A stretch of 64,000 nt of DNA. Origin: an uncultured Prevotellaceae bacterium (lineage in GTDB: Bacteria; Bacteroidota; Bacteroidia; Bacteroidales; Bacteroidaceae). The notes under the pieces are model-generated. The model had not been told where the DNA came from and ran no database searches. It was given only the letters and a program-made list of their open reading frames with translations. The stretch covers positions 32,285 through 96,284 of the forward strand of contig CAMVIM010000013.1 in assembly GCA_947167515.1 (NCBI GenBank), read 5' to 3'. A program made the translations under genes and the position numbers. This document shows, in pieces, positions 53,458-61,499 of this stretch (the first letter of the stretch is position 1; each line of letters begins with the position of its first letter).

Positions 53458-54591
53458 ATGAAACTAAACATTATGGGGGATTTTGTCCCTATTGGTAGGG
53501 GATGCCTGACTGTCACGAATCGAAGTGCTATATCAGAAGGAATCGTTTCTTTAATAAAAGACGCCGATTATAACATAATCAATTTAGAATGTCCTGTCGT
53601 GAATAGTCCAGATACTAAAAAAATAGTGAAAGATGGACCTAATTTGAAGTGTACTGAAGAAGCCGTTTCATACCTGAAAGATTGTGGTATTGATATGGTA
53701 ACACTTGCTAATAATCATTTGAAAGATTATGGTAGTAAAGGGATACAAGATACATTAGAAACATGCAAAAAAAATGGAATTGAGTATGTCGGTGCAGGAA
53801 TGAACTTACAAGAGGCTAGGGTTCCTAAGGTTATACAGGTTGGTGGATATAAAGTGGGAATTGTCAATGTCTGTGAGAACGAGTCGTCCATTGCTGCGGA
53901 TTGTGACCCAGGCTCTAACCCTATTGATGAGATTAATAATTATTATGATATCTGTAATATTAAAGAGAAAGCAGATAAAATAATTATCATTATTCATGGC
54001 GGCTCGGAACACTTTCATTATCCTACGCCAGGGATAAAAAAACGATGTCATTTTTATGCCGATTTAGGTGTCTCGGCTATTGTGTGCCATCATACTCATT
54101 GCTATAGTGGTTATGAAGTTTACCATGGTGTGCCTATTTTCTACAGTTTGGGTAATTTCTTTTTTGATAGAAAAAAACGCAATTCATGGTTATGGAATAC
54201 TGGGTATTTAGTACAATTAAGAATTACGAATGATAAAACAGATTTTCGTATCTATCCTTATGTACAATGTAAAGATGAGGCTCATGTAAATCTTATGGAC
54301 TATGAACAAGAACAGTTATTTAGTGTAAACATAGATAAAATAAATGAAATTATTAAGAATGATTCAGCACTCCAAGCAAAATATAGAGAGTGGCTAAACA
54401 AGAGATATAAAGATTACATATCAAGAACTATTACTTGGGGTAACAAATTTTTTGAGGTTGCATATAAAAGAAATCTTGTACCAGCCTGTATATCGAAGAA
54501 TAAGGCGATGTTATTACTTAATTACATCAAATGTGAGTCACATTGCGATTTGATGAAATTATCACTTGAGAAATATATCAATGAGAGATAA
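53458..54591 (+). CDS. capA: CapA-family protein (PgsA/CapA-like metallophosphatase fold)
   Basis: This 377-residue protein belongs to the CapA family: GDFVPIGRG, NIINLECPVV, DMVTLANNHLKDYG, IIIIHGGSEHFHYP and IVCHHTHCYSGYEVYHGVPIFYSLGNF are the calcineurin-like metal-binding blocks. CapA is essential for poly-gamma-glutamate capsules, and homologues also occur in loci that add amino acids to glycans. There is no signal peptide. Its end overlaps the ATP-grasp gene by 11 nt. Upstream is a 178-bp gap with the palindrome tgaaatatttca. Confidence 0.86.
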   Translation: MKLNIMGDFVPIGRGCLTVTNRSAISEGIVSLIKDADYNIINLECPVVNSPDTKKIVKDGPNLKCTEEAVSYLKDCGIDMVTLANNHLKDYGSKGIQDTLETCKKNGIEYVGAGMNLQEARVPKVIQVGGYKVGIVNVCENESSIAADCDPGSNPIDEINNYYDICNIKEKADKIIIIIHGGSEHFHYPTPGIKKRCHFYADLGVSAIVCHHTHCYSGYEVYHGVPIFYSLGNFFFDRKKRNSWLWNTGYLVQLRITNDKTDFRIYPYVQCKDEAHVNLMDYEQEQLFSVNIDKINEIIKNDSALQAKYREWLNKRYKDYISRTITWGNKFFEVAYKRNLVPACISKNKAMLLLNYIKCESHCDLMKLSLEKYINER

Positions 54592-55492
54592 AAACAAATT
54601 AATAAAGGCTTTTACGAATCCTTATTGGGCTTTTGGTGTGATTTTGCGTCATTGTTTTGCAAAGATGATGGATGACAAGACTTTTATAAAGTGGGAATAC
54701 TTCTCGGGAATAGGAAAATTCCCAGACTTGGAAAATCCAAAGACTTTTAATGAGAAACTTCAGTGGCTGAAGTTGAATGATATTCACTCGGAATATGTTC
54801 AAATAGTAGATAAATATGAGGCAAAGGAATATGTTCGCCCTATTATCGGGGATGAACATGTTATCCCGACATTGGGTGTTTGGAATTCATGGGAAGAAAT
54901 AGATTTCAGCAATTTACCTGAAAAGTTTGTGCTAAAAACCACTCATGATTCTGGAGGAGTGGCTGTGTGTAAGGATAAGAGTGAAAAGACACTTCGTGAG
55001 GCAAAGAAGAAAATATGCAAAAGTATGAAGCATAATTTTTTCTACGAGCATAGAGAATATCCGTATAAAGATATAAAGCCTCGTATTATTGCCGAGCGGT
55101 TTATGGTGGATGAGTCTGGTACAGAACTGAAGGACTATAAGTTTTTCTGTTTTGATGGAGAACCTAAGATGTTATTAATAGTATCTGGTAGGGGTAATGA
55201 TCAAAGACAAGATTTCTATGACATGGATTTTAATTTGCTTCCAGTTCAGAGAAAGGAACACCCTAATTCTGGAATATATAGGGTTGTTCCCCGTGGGTTT
55301 TATGAGATGAAATTAATTGCGGAGAAACTGTCAGAAGGAATTCCTCATGTTCGTGTTGATCTTTACGATATTAATGGAAAAATCTATTTTGGTGAGTTGA
55401 CTTTTTTTAGTGGTTCTGGTAACATTCCATTTGAGCCTGAAGAATGGGACTATAAACTTGGTGAATGGTTGAAGTTGCCAATAGACAAATGA
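54581..55492 (+). CDS. TupA-like ATP-grasp protein
   Basis: This 303-residue protein has the ATP-grasp TupA-like fold (PF14305): WNSWEEIDFSNLPEKFVLKTTHDSGG, RIIAERFM, KDYKFFCFDGEPKMLLIVSGR and HVRVDLYDINGKIYFGELTFFSGSG. TupA of Alteromonas-like loci makes an amide between a sugar acid and an amino acid. I chose ATG 54581 (MRDKNK), overlapping the CapA stop. With CapA it suggests that the capsule carries amino-acid or peptide substituents. Confidence 0.85.
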   Translation: MRDKNKLIKAFTNPYWAFGVILRHCFAKMMDDKTFIKWEYFSGIGKFPDLENPKTFNEKLQWLKLNDIHSEYVQIVDKYEAKEYVRPIIGDEHVIPTLGVWNSWEEIDFSNLPEKFVLKTTHDSGGVAVCKDKSEKTLREAKKKICKSMKHNFFYEHREYPYKDIKPRIIAERFMVDESGTELKDYKFFCFDGEPKMLLIVSGRGNDQRQDFYDMDFNLLPVQRKEHPNSGIYRVVPRGFYEMKLIAEKLSEGIPHVRVDLYDINGKIYFGELTFFSGSGNIPFEPEEWDYKLGEWLKLPIDK

Positions 55493-55538
55493 AAATTGAG
55501 AGTTTGAGGGATATTATTCTGAAAAAAAGGGGGAAAGG

Positions 55539-55570
55539 TTTGCATAAATGACAGAAAGAGTATATCTTTG
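55539..55570 (+). promoter_or_regulatory. Internal promoter of the ATPase/DUF4276 module
   Basis: TTTG (55539-55542), 20 bases, TATCTTTG (55563-55570), 35 bp before the ATPase start. Few capsule genes here have their own promoter, which marks this pair as autonomous. Confidence 0.72.
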
Positions 55571-55604
55571 CATGTGATTTCGTAACGTCTGTTGCTCAAG
55601 AAAA

Positions 55605-56678
55605 ATGGATTATATAAAAATAGAAGGATATAAATCTTTCAAGAATTTTGAACTCAAACTGAACAAGATTAATGTCTTGATTGGCTCGAATGGTTCTGGA
55701 AAGAGTAATTTTCTTTCTTTCTTCGAGTTCCTGAATGCTCTGTATGAACAAAAACTCCGAGAATATGTGTCATTGAATGGAGGAACTCATCGCTTCCTGC
55801 ATAAAGGGAGTAAAGTGTCTGATTCGATACTTGCCAAAATTCGTATAGGAAGGAATCGATATGGATTTGTGCTGAAAGAGGGTGACGGCAATTTCGTTTT
55901 TATGCAAGAGACGTTAGGATATACGTCGGCAACGGGTTTTTATAGTGACGATATAGATATCTCTTCTTTTGGCAATGAGGCACAAGTGAAGACATATCAG
56001 GGAGCGACAAGGGGCGATTACATCAAGTCTTATTTGAGTAAGATCAAAAAATACCATTTTCACGATACGGGTAAGACTTCTCCTTTCACCCAAACTTGGA
56101 ACACGAAAAATGATGGCCTTATTTTATATAGTCAGGGGGGAAATCTTGCCGCTTTTTTGTATCAAATACGAGACAGTTTTCCTATGGTTTATCAACGTAT
56201 CTTGATGACCATTCGTTCAGTTGCTCCATATTTTTCAGATTTCTATCTCGTTCCGTCTGATAGTGGCTCAATACGTTTGCAGTGGACTGATAAATATAGC
56301 GAAAACATATATGGGCCGACAGACTTCTCTGATGGAACTATTCGTTTTATTGCTTTGGTTACGTTGTTCTTGCAGCCAACTCCTCCTGATGTTATCATCA
56401 TTGATGAGCCAGAACTGGGCTTGCACCCTGTTGCCATCAGTAAGGTTGCGGGTCTGATTAAGTCTGTTGCTTCGCGTGGCACCCAAGTAGTCATTGCGAC
56501 ACAAAGTGCCGACCTTGTTAGCAATTTCGATGCAGAAGACGTTGTGACCGTGAATCAGGTGGACGGAGAAACCCAAATGGGAAGATTGAAAAATTCAGAT
56601 TTGTCGGAATGGTTGGACTCTTATACTATTGGTGATTTGTGGAAACAGAATATTCTGAAAGGAGGACAACCGCAATGA
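55605..56678 (+). CDS. AAA/ABC-type ATPase of a two-gene defence-like module
   Basis: This 357-residue protein is a SMC/RecF-like ATPase with no coiled-coil insert: Walker A LIGSNGSGKSN (about 27-34), an ABC signature-like DFSDGTIRFI, Walker B VIIIDEPELGLHP, and the H-loop/switch IATQSADLVSN. OLD-family and PARIS-type systems have the same layout. It lies upstream of a DUF4276 gene with a 4-nt overlap. Its presence within a capsule operon suggests insertion of a phage-defence or toxin module. Confidence 0.88.
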   Translation: MDYIKIEGYKSFKNFELKLNKINVLIGSNGSGKSNFLSFFEFLNALYEQKLREYVSLNGGTHRFLHKGSKVSDSILAKIRIGRNRYGFVLKEGDGNFVFMQETLGYTSATGFYSDDIDISSFGNEAQVKTYQGATRGDYIKSYLSKIKKYHFHDTGKTSPFTQTWNTKNDGLILYSQGGNLAAFLYQIRDSFPMVYQRILMTIRSVAPYFSDFYLVPSDSGSIRLQWTDKYSENIYGPTDFSDGTIRFIALVTLFLQPTPPDVIIIDEPELGLHPVAISKVAGLIKSVASRGTQVVIATQSADLVSNFDAEDVVTVNQVDGETQMGRLKNSDLSEWLDSYTIGDLWKQNILKGGQPQ

Positions 56679-57328
56679 AACGTTTGGTTATTGTATGTGA
56701 AGGACAAGCAGAACGGGAGTTTTGTCAGGATATTCTGCAACCATTCTTTTCAAAGAAAGGAGTCGAGGTCTTCGCTCCGACCATTAAACATTCTAATGGC
56801 GGAATTGTTGCATGGGATACACTAAAGAAACAACTCGTCACTCATCTGCATGAGCAGAATGTGGTGGTGACGATGTTGATTGATTTCTATCGAATTAAGG
56901 ACTCTTTTCATTATCCAGGGTGGATGGAGGCGAAGCGAATCTCGGATTCTAAGCGTAAGATGGATTATATCTTTTCAAAAATGTCGGATGACATGGGGGA
57001 AGAATACAAAGGGGCTTTTGTGCCATATATTCAACTACATGAATTCGAATGTTTGCTCTTCTCTGACATAAAAGGGTTTCAATATTGGTTTGCAAATACA
57101 GAATGTGATTATTCCCAAATTCAGAAGGCTATCTCGTCCTTTGCTAATCCAGAAGATATCAATAACGGTGCGAATACTGCTCCATCGGTAAGACTAATAG
57201 GTGCGATTCCTGGCTACGATAAGGCTTTGTATGCTTCTGTTGTGGCAGGAATTATAGGATTGGACACAATTCGTGCGAAATGTCCTTTGTTTAATGACTG
57301 GCTGGATAGAATAGACGCTTTAATATAA
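56675..57328 (+). CDS. DUF4276 protein (Toprim-like) of the two-gene module
   Basis: This 217-residue protein has the DUF4276 pattern: KRLVIVCEGQAEREFCQDIL at the start (Glu within an EGxxE-like motif), VVTMLIDFYRIKD, and LHEFECLLFSD. These acidic motifs fit a Toprim-type nuclease or effector. I chose the ATG overlapping the ATPase stop (ATGA). DUF4276 proteins regularly sit beside such ATPases. The pair is not PARIS sensu stricto, because the PARIS second gene is DUF4435. Confidence 0.86.
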   Translation: MKRLVIVCEGQAEREFCQDILQPFFSKKGVEVFAPTIKHSNGGIVAWDTLKKQLVTHLHEQNVVVTMLIDFYRIKDSFHYPGWMEAKRISDSKRKMDYIFSKMSDDMGEEYKGAFVPYIQLHEFECLLFSDIKGFQYWFANTECDYSQIQKAISSFANPEDINNGANTAPSVRLIGAIPGYDKALYASVVAGIIGLDTIRAKCPLFNDWLDRIDALI

Positions 57329-57348
57329 AGCCGGAAAAAATCTTTATT

Positions 57349-58596
57349 TTGAAAATTGTCTTAGTTAACTACAGGTTCTTCATTAGTGGAGGGCCTGAAC
57401 GCTATTATTTCAATATCAAAGAGATATTGGAGCAGAATGGGCATGAGGTGATTCCATTCTCTATCAAGGGTTCGAGGAATCTACCTGCTGGTGAATATGA
57501 GAAATATTTCCTGGATGTAGTGGATGATGAAGTGTACTTTGCTCAGACGAAAAAGAAAAGCCTGCGAGTTATACTGAAATCGTTCACAAGGATGTTCTAC
57601 TCATTGGAGGCCAAAAAGAAATTTGGACTATTGCTGGACGATGAACAGCCCGACTTGGTGTATATCATGCATTTCCATAATAAGATCTCGCCAAGTATCA
57701 TTGATGCAGCCAAGAAGAGAGGGATTCCGGTAGTACATCGCATATCGGATTTCCAATATATGTGTCCGAATGCTCTGTTTTATAATGACAGGACGGGTGT
57801 GTGTGAGGACTGCTTGAAGGGGAAGCGTTGGAGTTGTGTGAAAAACAAGTGTGTGCTGAATTCTCCTGTCTATTCGGGTATCAAGATGGCTGCGAAGTGG
57901 ATGCATGATGTGATGGGAGTGACAAAGAAGGTGGATGCTTTCGTGGTGCCATCTACGTTTACCATCAGCAAACTGCATGAGTATGGAATACCCCATGAGA
58001 AGCTTCATCATATTCCAACGTTCTTTAATCTGAAGGAGGAGAATCCGCAGGTGGAATATCAACCTTTTGTTTTATTCGTAGGAAGGATTGAAAAGCAGAA
58101 AGGACTGATGACATTAGTGAAAGCTTTTGAGGGTTTACCGTACAACTTGAAGATAATTGGTTTCAGCAATGATGGATATGAAGATGAACTGAAGGCTTAT
58201 TTACTGGGGAAGAAGCACAACATAGAGTTTCTTGGTCGGAAGTCTTTTGAAGAGATTGTGCCATATCTGAAGAGTTGCCTATGTACGGTGGTTCCATCAG
58301 AGTGGTATGACAACTTCCCAAATGTCATCTTGGAGAGCTTTGCATATAAGAAGGCTGTGATTGCCACCGATTTTGGCTCTTTACCAGAACTGGTACATGA
58401 GGGTGAAACAGGTTTGACCTTTAAGTATACAGATTTTAATGATTTGATTGCCAAGGTGGGTCAATTATTTGAACAGCCAGAATTGGCAAAGCAAATGGGT
58501 GAGAGAGCTTTTCAAGATGTGATGAGCAAGTATTCACCGGACACGCATTATCAGAATTTAATGAAACTATTTATTGAGGTGGTGAACCCTTCATGA
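57349..58596 (+). CDS. GT4-family glycosyltransferase with Cys-rich insert
   Basis: This 415-residue GT4 starts at TTG (MKIVLVNYRFFISGGPERYYFN). The GT-B fold shows FVGRIEKQKGLMTLVKAF, IEFLGR and EWYDNFPNVILESFAYKKAVIATDFGSLPELVHEGETG. A Cys-rich segment (YMCPNALFYND, CEDCLKGKRWSCVKNKCV, near 140-165) marks a subgroup of capsule transferases. It resumes the capsule operon after the defence-like module. The TTG start is chosen because no other start yields the family's N-terminus. Confidence 0.86.
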   Translation: MKIVLVNYRFFISGGPERYYFNIKEILEQNGHEVIPFSIKGSRNLPAGEYEKYFLDVVDDEVYFAQTKKKSLRVILKSFTRMFYSLEAKKKFGLLLDDEQPDLVYIMHFHNKISPSIIDAAKKRGIPVVHRISDFQYMCPNALFYNDRTGVCEDCLKGKRWSCVKNKCVLNSPVYSGIKMAAKWMHDVMGVTKKVDAFVVPSTFTISKLHEYGIPHEKLHHIPTFFNLKEENPQVEYQPFVLFVGRIEKQKGLMTLVKAFEGLPYNLKIIGFSNDGYEDELKAYLLGKKHNIEFLGRKSFEEIVPYLKSCLCTVVPSEWYDNFPNVILESFAYKKAVIATDFGSLPELVHEGETGLTFKYTDFNDLIAKVGQLFEQPELAKQMGERAFQDVMSKYSPDTHYQNLMKLFIEVVNPS

Positions 58597-58609
58597 AAAA
58601 TACAGAGAA

Positions 58610-59656
58610 ATGGATACTGTTATAGCATACCTTTTAACGATAATAATTCCTTTGATAGGAGTAGGAAATGCGCTGATTCGCAGCAGATTGTCTGATAACA
58701 GGAATTTCTTTTCCAAAGAGTACACGGATGTATTAAAAGGATTGTGCTGCCTTGTAGTCATCTATGTGCATATAAGCCCCAACAGAGGAAACGTATTGCA
58801 AGATGCCATAGGGAGTTTCGCATACATTGCTGTGACATTTTTCTTTCTTGTTTCAGCCTACGGTATGATGGCGGGTATTGAACGGAAACAAAATTATTTG
58901 AAAAACTTTTGGAGAAACAGGTTGGTATCACTTCTGATTCCTTGTTTCTTGTTAAATATTGTAAGTTATGTACTAGGACTCACCGTGAAAGGTGATGCAT
59001 CAATAACTATTCTGTACCACATCAATGGATATGTTGTAATCTTATTACAATGGTGTTTATGGTTTTATATTGTGATGTGGTGTAAAAACAGATGGTTTTC
59101 AAAGAAGAAGATATTAACTGATTGGATATTAATAGCAGGTGTTGTAGTTTCGAGTATAGCACTCTATTTATTTGTAAGGGCTGAAGTAAGTGCGCAGGCT
59201 GGATGGTGTTTTGAACGAATAGGGCTTGTTTGGGGTATATTGTTGTATCGCTATTATGACAAATTTGTAGGGTGGATGGACAAGAGTAGGATCGTTAAAG
59301 TTATCTTTTTGACACTTATAGGTGGTATTCTTGGACTATGCTATCTAAAATATAAAATGGTATATTTCTTTGGTGCATACCTATTAAAAGTTGTTTTAGG
59401 GTTTGTTCTGTTGCTATTATTATTTACAGCAACATCTAACAGAAAATTCGGAGATGTGGTTAGCAATTGGCTTGGCGGCATTTCGTATGAGGTTTATCTG
59501 AGTCATGGAATGGTGATGGGGTATATTATTTTGTTTTTACCATCAAATTTTAATAGTGGTGCATTTATCTTATTATCGGTGGTGTCGACCTTACTACTAT
59601 CAACCGGCATTCATGCAATTGGGAAGCCTATTGTAAAGTATTTGAGGAAAATATGA
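58610..59656 (+). CDS. Acyltransferase family 3 (OafA-like) membrane protein
   Basis: This 348-residue protein has ten or so membrane helices and the Acyl_transf_3 pattern: KGLCCLVVIYVHISPN, with the catalytic His in YVHIS, then FFFLVSAYGMMAG and FWRNRLVSLLIPCFLLN. It would move an acetyl or other acyl group from the cytoplasm to a capsule sugar. The final helices are GGISYEVYLSHGMVMGYIILF. It follows the GT4 gene by 13 bp. Confidence 0.86.
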   Translation: MDTVIAYLLTIIIPLIGVGNALIRSRLSDNRNFFSKEYTDVLKGLCCLVVIYVHISPNRGNVLQDAIGSFAYIAVTFFFLVSAYGMMAGIERKQNYLKNFWRNRLVSLLIPCFLLNIVSYVLGLTVKGDASITILYHINGYVVILLQWCLWFYIVMWCKNRWFSKKKILTDWILIAGVVVSSIALYLFVRAEVSAQAGWCFERIGLVWGILLYRYYDKFVGWMDKSRIVKVIFLTLIGGILGLCYLKYKMVYFFGAYLLKVVLGFVLLLLLFTATSNRKFGDVVSNWLGGISYEVYLSHGMVMGYIILFLPSNFNSGAFILLSVVSTLLLSTGIHAIGKPIVKYLRKI

Positions 59657-59849
59657 CCCATAACAGTTCGTTAGCAGCCAAATCTGACGTGTTGCCAATG
59701 AAAATGAAATGATATACTGTTCTTGTTTCACAAGCGTGCTAAAGATACGATGAGCACTGAATTGAATAAGAAGAATTAATATATAGATGACCTTTTATGG
59801 AGCGTGACGAGATGATACGTAATGATTGATTTTTGAGTGCAAATGTTAT

Positions 59850-59910
59850 GAAATTTGGAGTCAAATCCAAAAATCTTATAAGAAATCTGGAATCAAATCC
59901 AAAAATCTTA
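59850..59910. repeat. Tandem 29-nt direct repeat upstream of the radical SAM gene
   Basis: Copies 59850-59878 and 59882-59910 match at 27 of 29 positions, period 32 bp (gaaat(t/c)tgga(g/a)tcaaatcc...). They lie in the 466-bp gap before the radical SAM gene. Confidence 0.75.
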
Positions 59911-59980
59911 AGTTTTACGGGTTGAATAGCATGTAAGGTGTCATCTTATGACTCGATTCTGCAACTCTTTGCATAAGTCC

Positions 59981-60040
59981 AAAAGTGCACCATGTTTAGT
60001 GCGGTTTTTTATTCAAAATGCACCGTCGATAGTGCAGTTT
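59981..60040. promoter_or_regulatory. Two TGCAC-N8-GTGC(A/G) sites in tandem
   Basis: TGCAC (59986-59990) / GTGCG (59999-60003) and TGCAC (60019-60023) / GTGCA (60032-60036), 33 bp apart, in direct orientation and with similar flanks. They look like paired operator sites for a dimeric regulator. A weaker stem gcaaaaag/ctttttgc follows at 60043-60085. Confidence 0.5.
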
Positions 60041-60122
60041 TGGCAAAAAGTACTTGATAGGGAGCATTAACGTTGCCCTTTTTGCTACTAATTTACTTGT
60101 AATTTACTTTCCAATATAGTTT

Positions 60123-61334
60123 ATGGCAGAAAAGAAGCTGAATGGTACGGTCATTGTGACGTATCGATGCAATGCGCGGTGCTCGATGTGCAACCGCTAT
60201 AAGGCGCCTTCAAAGGCGGAAGAGGAGATTTCAATTGAGACCATCAAGAAACTCCCAAAGATGTATTTCACGAATATCACGGGTGGTGAACCGTTCATCC
60301 GCACCGATTTGAAGGAGGTGGTGCGTGAACTGTATAAGAAGAGTGACCGCATCGTGATTTCGACGAATGGATTCTTTACGGATAGAATCATTGACCTGTG
60401 CAAGGAGTTCCCGCAGATTGGCATCCGCATCTCGATTGAGGGTCTGGAGAAGACGAACAATGAGATTCGCGGATTGAATGATGGGTATCAGCGTGGCTAT
60501 ACGACGTTGAAGAAGTTGCGTGAGATGGGTATGAAGGATGTGGGATTCGGCATGACGGTACAGGACAAGAATGCGCCTGACTTGGTGCCGCTCTACAAGA
60601 TTAGCAATGAGATGGGGATGGAGTTTGCCACGGCTTCGCTACACAACTCGTTCTACTTTGTGGAGGCGAAGAACATCATCAAGGACAGGCCGATGGTGGC
60701 AAAGAACTTTGAGAATCTGGTGAATGAATTGCTGAAGAGCAATTCGCCGAAGAAATGGTTCAGGGCATATTTCAATCATGGATTGATTAACTATATTTAT
60801 GGACAGAAGCGTCTGCTGCCGTGTGACATGAGTTTCGACACGTTCTTCATTGACCCGTATGGCGATGTGATGCCTTGTAATGGCACGAAGGACAAGGAGG
60901 TGATGGGCAACTTGAACCGTCAGACATGGGATGAATTGTGGAACTCGCCTGAAGCAGAGAAGGTGCGCAAGAAGGTGCGCTGCTGTGACCGCAATTGCTG
61001 GATGATTGGCTCTGTGAGTCCTGCTATGCATAAGTATATCAAGGTCCCAATGTGGTGGGTGGCTAAGCATAAACTGAAGTCGGTATTCGGCGGCAAGTAT
61101 TCGATGTATGAGTTGCCTGTGGTTTGTGATTATCGGGATGGAAAGGTGACGAAGGAGGATTTGGATAATCTTTCGACTTGCGATGTGAATGCAACCATCA
61201 ATAATGGTTTGTCTGATGACTCAAAGGAAGCTTTGAAGGGTAAGAGAGGCGAGGACATCGTGAATGCGGATGTGGAGTCGCAGGGATATGAAGGGACGAT
61301 TGCGGAAACGAACCGAGAGATTGACATCAAATAA
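60123..61334 (+). CDS. Radical SAM/SPASM-type protein
   Basis: This 403-residue protein has the radical SAM cysteines in TYRCNARCSMCNRY, then TNITGGEPFIRTDL and STNGFF, and a C-terminal SPASM-like region with PYGDVMPCNG and KVRCCDRNCWMIG. In capsule loci such enzymes are thought to modify sugars or peptides. It is rich in Asp/Asn at the C-terminus. It has its own upstream region with repeated sites, so it may be regulated separately from the genes before it. Confidence 0.88.
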   Translation: MAEKKLNGTVIVTYRCNARCSMCNRYKAPSKAEEEISIETIKKLPKMYFTNITGGEPFIRTDLKEVVRELYKKSDRIVISTNGFFTDRIIDLCKEFPQIGIRISIEGLEKTNNEIRGLNDGYQRGYTTLKKLREMGMKDVGFGMTVQDKNAPDLVPLYKISNEMGMEFATASLHNSFYFVEAKNIIKDRPMVAKNFENLVNELLKSNSPKKWFRAYFNHGLINYIYGQKRLLPCDMSFDTFFIDPYGDVMPCNGTKDKEVMGNLNRQTWDELWNSPEAEKVRKKVRCCDRNCWMIGSVSPAMHKYIKVPMWWVAKHKLKSVFGGKYSMYELPVVCDYRDGKVTKEDLDNLSTCDVNATINNGLSDDSKEALKGKRGEDIVNADVESQGYEGTIAETNREIDIK

Positions 61335-61335
61335 G

Positions 61336-61452
61336 TTAGATCTTGGGCTGAAAGAATTTCTTCAAGGACAATAGAATGGCGGATATGCAAGCAATCAGTA
61401 CGATGCCTGCATATTCAATCGATTCTTTGATTCTACTATACAATCTGTTCAT
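61336..61452 (-). CDS. Small membrane protein (38 aa), antisense within the capsule locus
   Basis: A minus-strand frame starts at ATG 61452, close to a TACCTTTG box (61461-61468), and encodes MNRLYSRIKESIEYAG then a hydrophobic helix (IVLIACISAILLSL) and a KKFFQPK end. Its place in the gap between two plus-strand genes with a promoter directly before the start suggests a nearly leaderless transcript. No family is recognised. Confidence 0.4.
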   Translation of the reverse strand: MNRLYSRIKESIEYAGIVLIACISAILLSLKKFFQPKI

Positions 61453-61460
61453 ATTGGCTA

Positions 61461-61468
61461 CAAAGGTA
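61461..61468 (-). promoter_or_regulatory. Promoter-like TACCTTTG before the 38-aa frame
   Basis: TACCTTTG on the minus strand, 8 bp before the ATG. No TTTG at the expected upstream position. Confidence 0.4.
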
Positions 61469-61499
61469 GGCATTTTTGTTTGAACCATAATCATTTCTG

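Noticed and set aside
55605..57328. PARIS system sensu stricto
   Set aside because: The second protein is DUF4276-like, while the PARIS partner is DUF4435, so I describe it only as a defence-like pair.
59657..60122. tRNA or other structural RNA in the gap before the radical SAM gene
   Set aside because: No cloverleaf or conserved tRNA boxes; the inverted segments are short and repeated.
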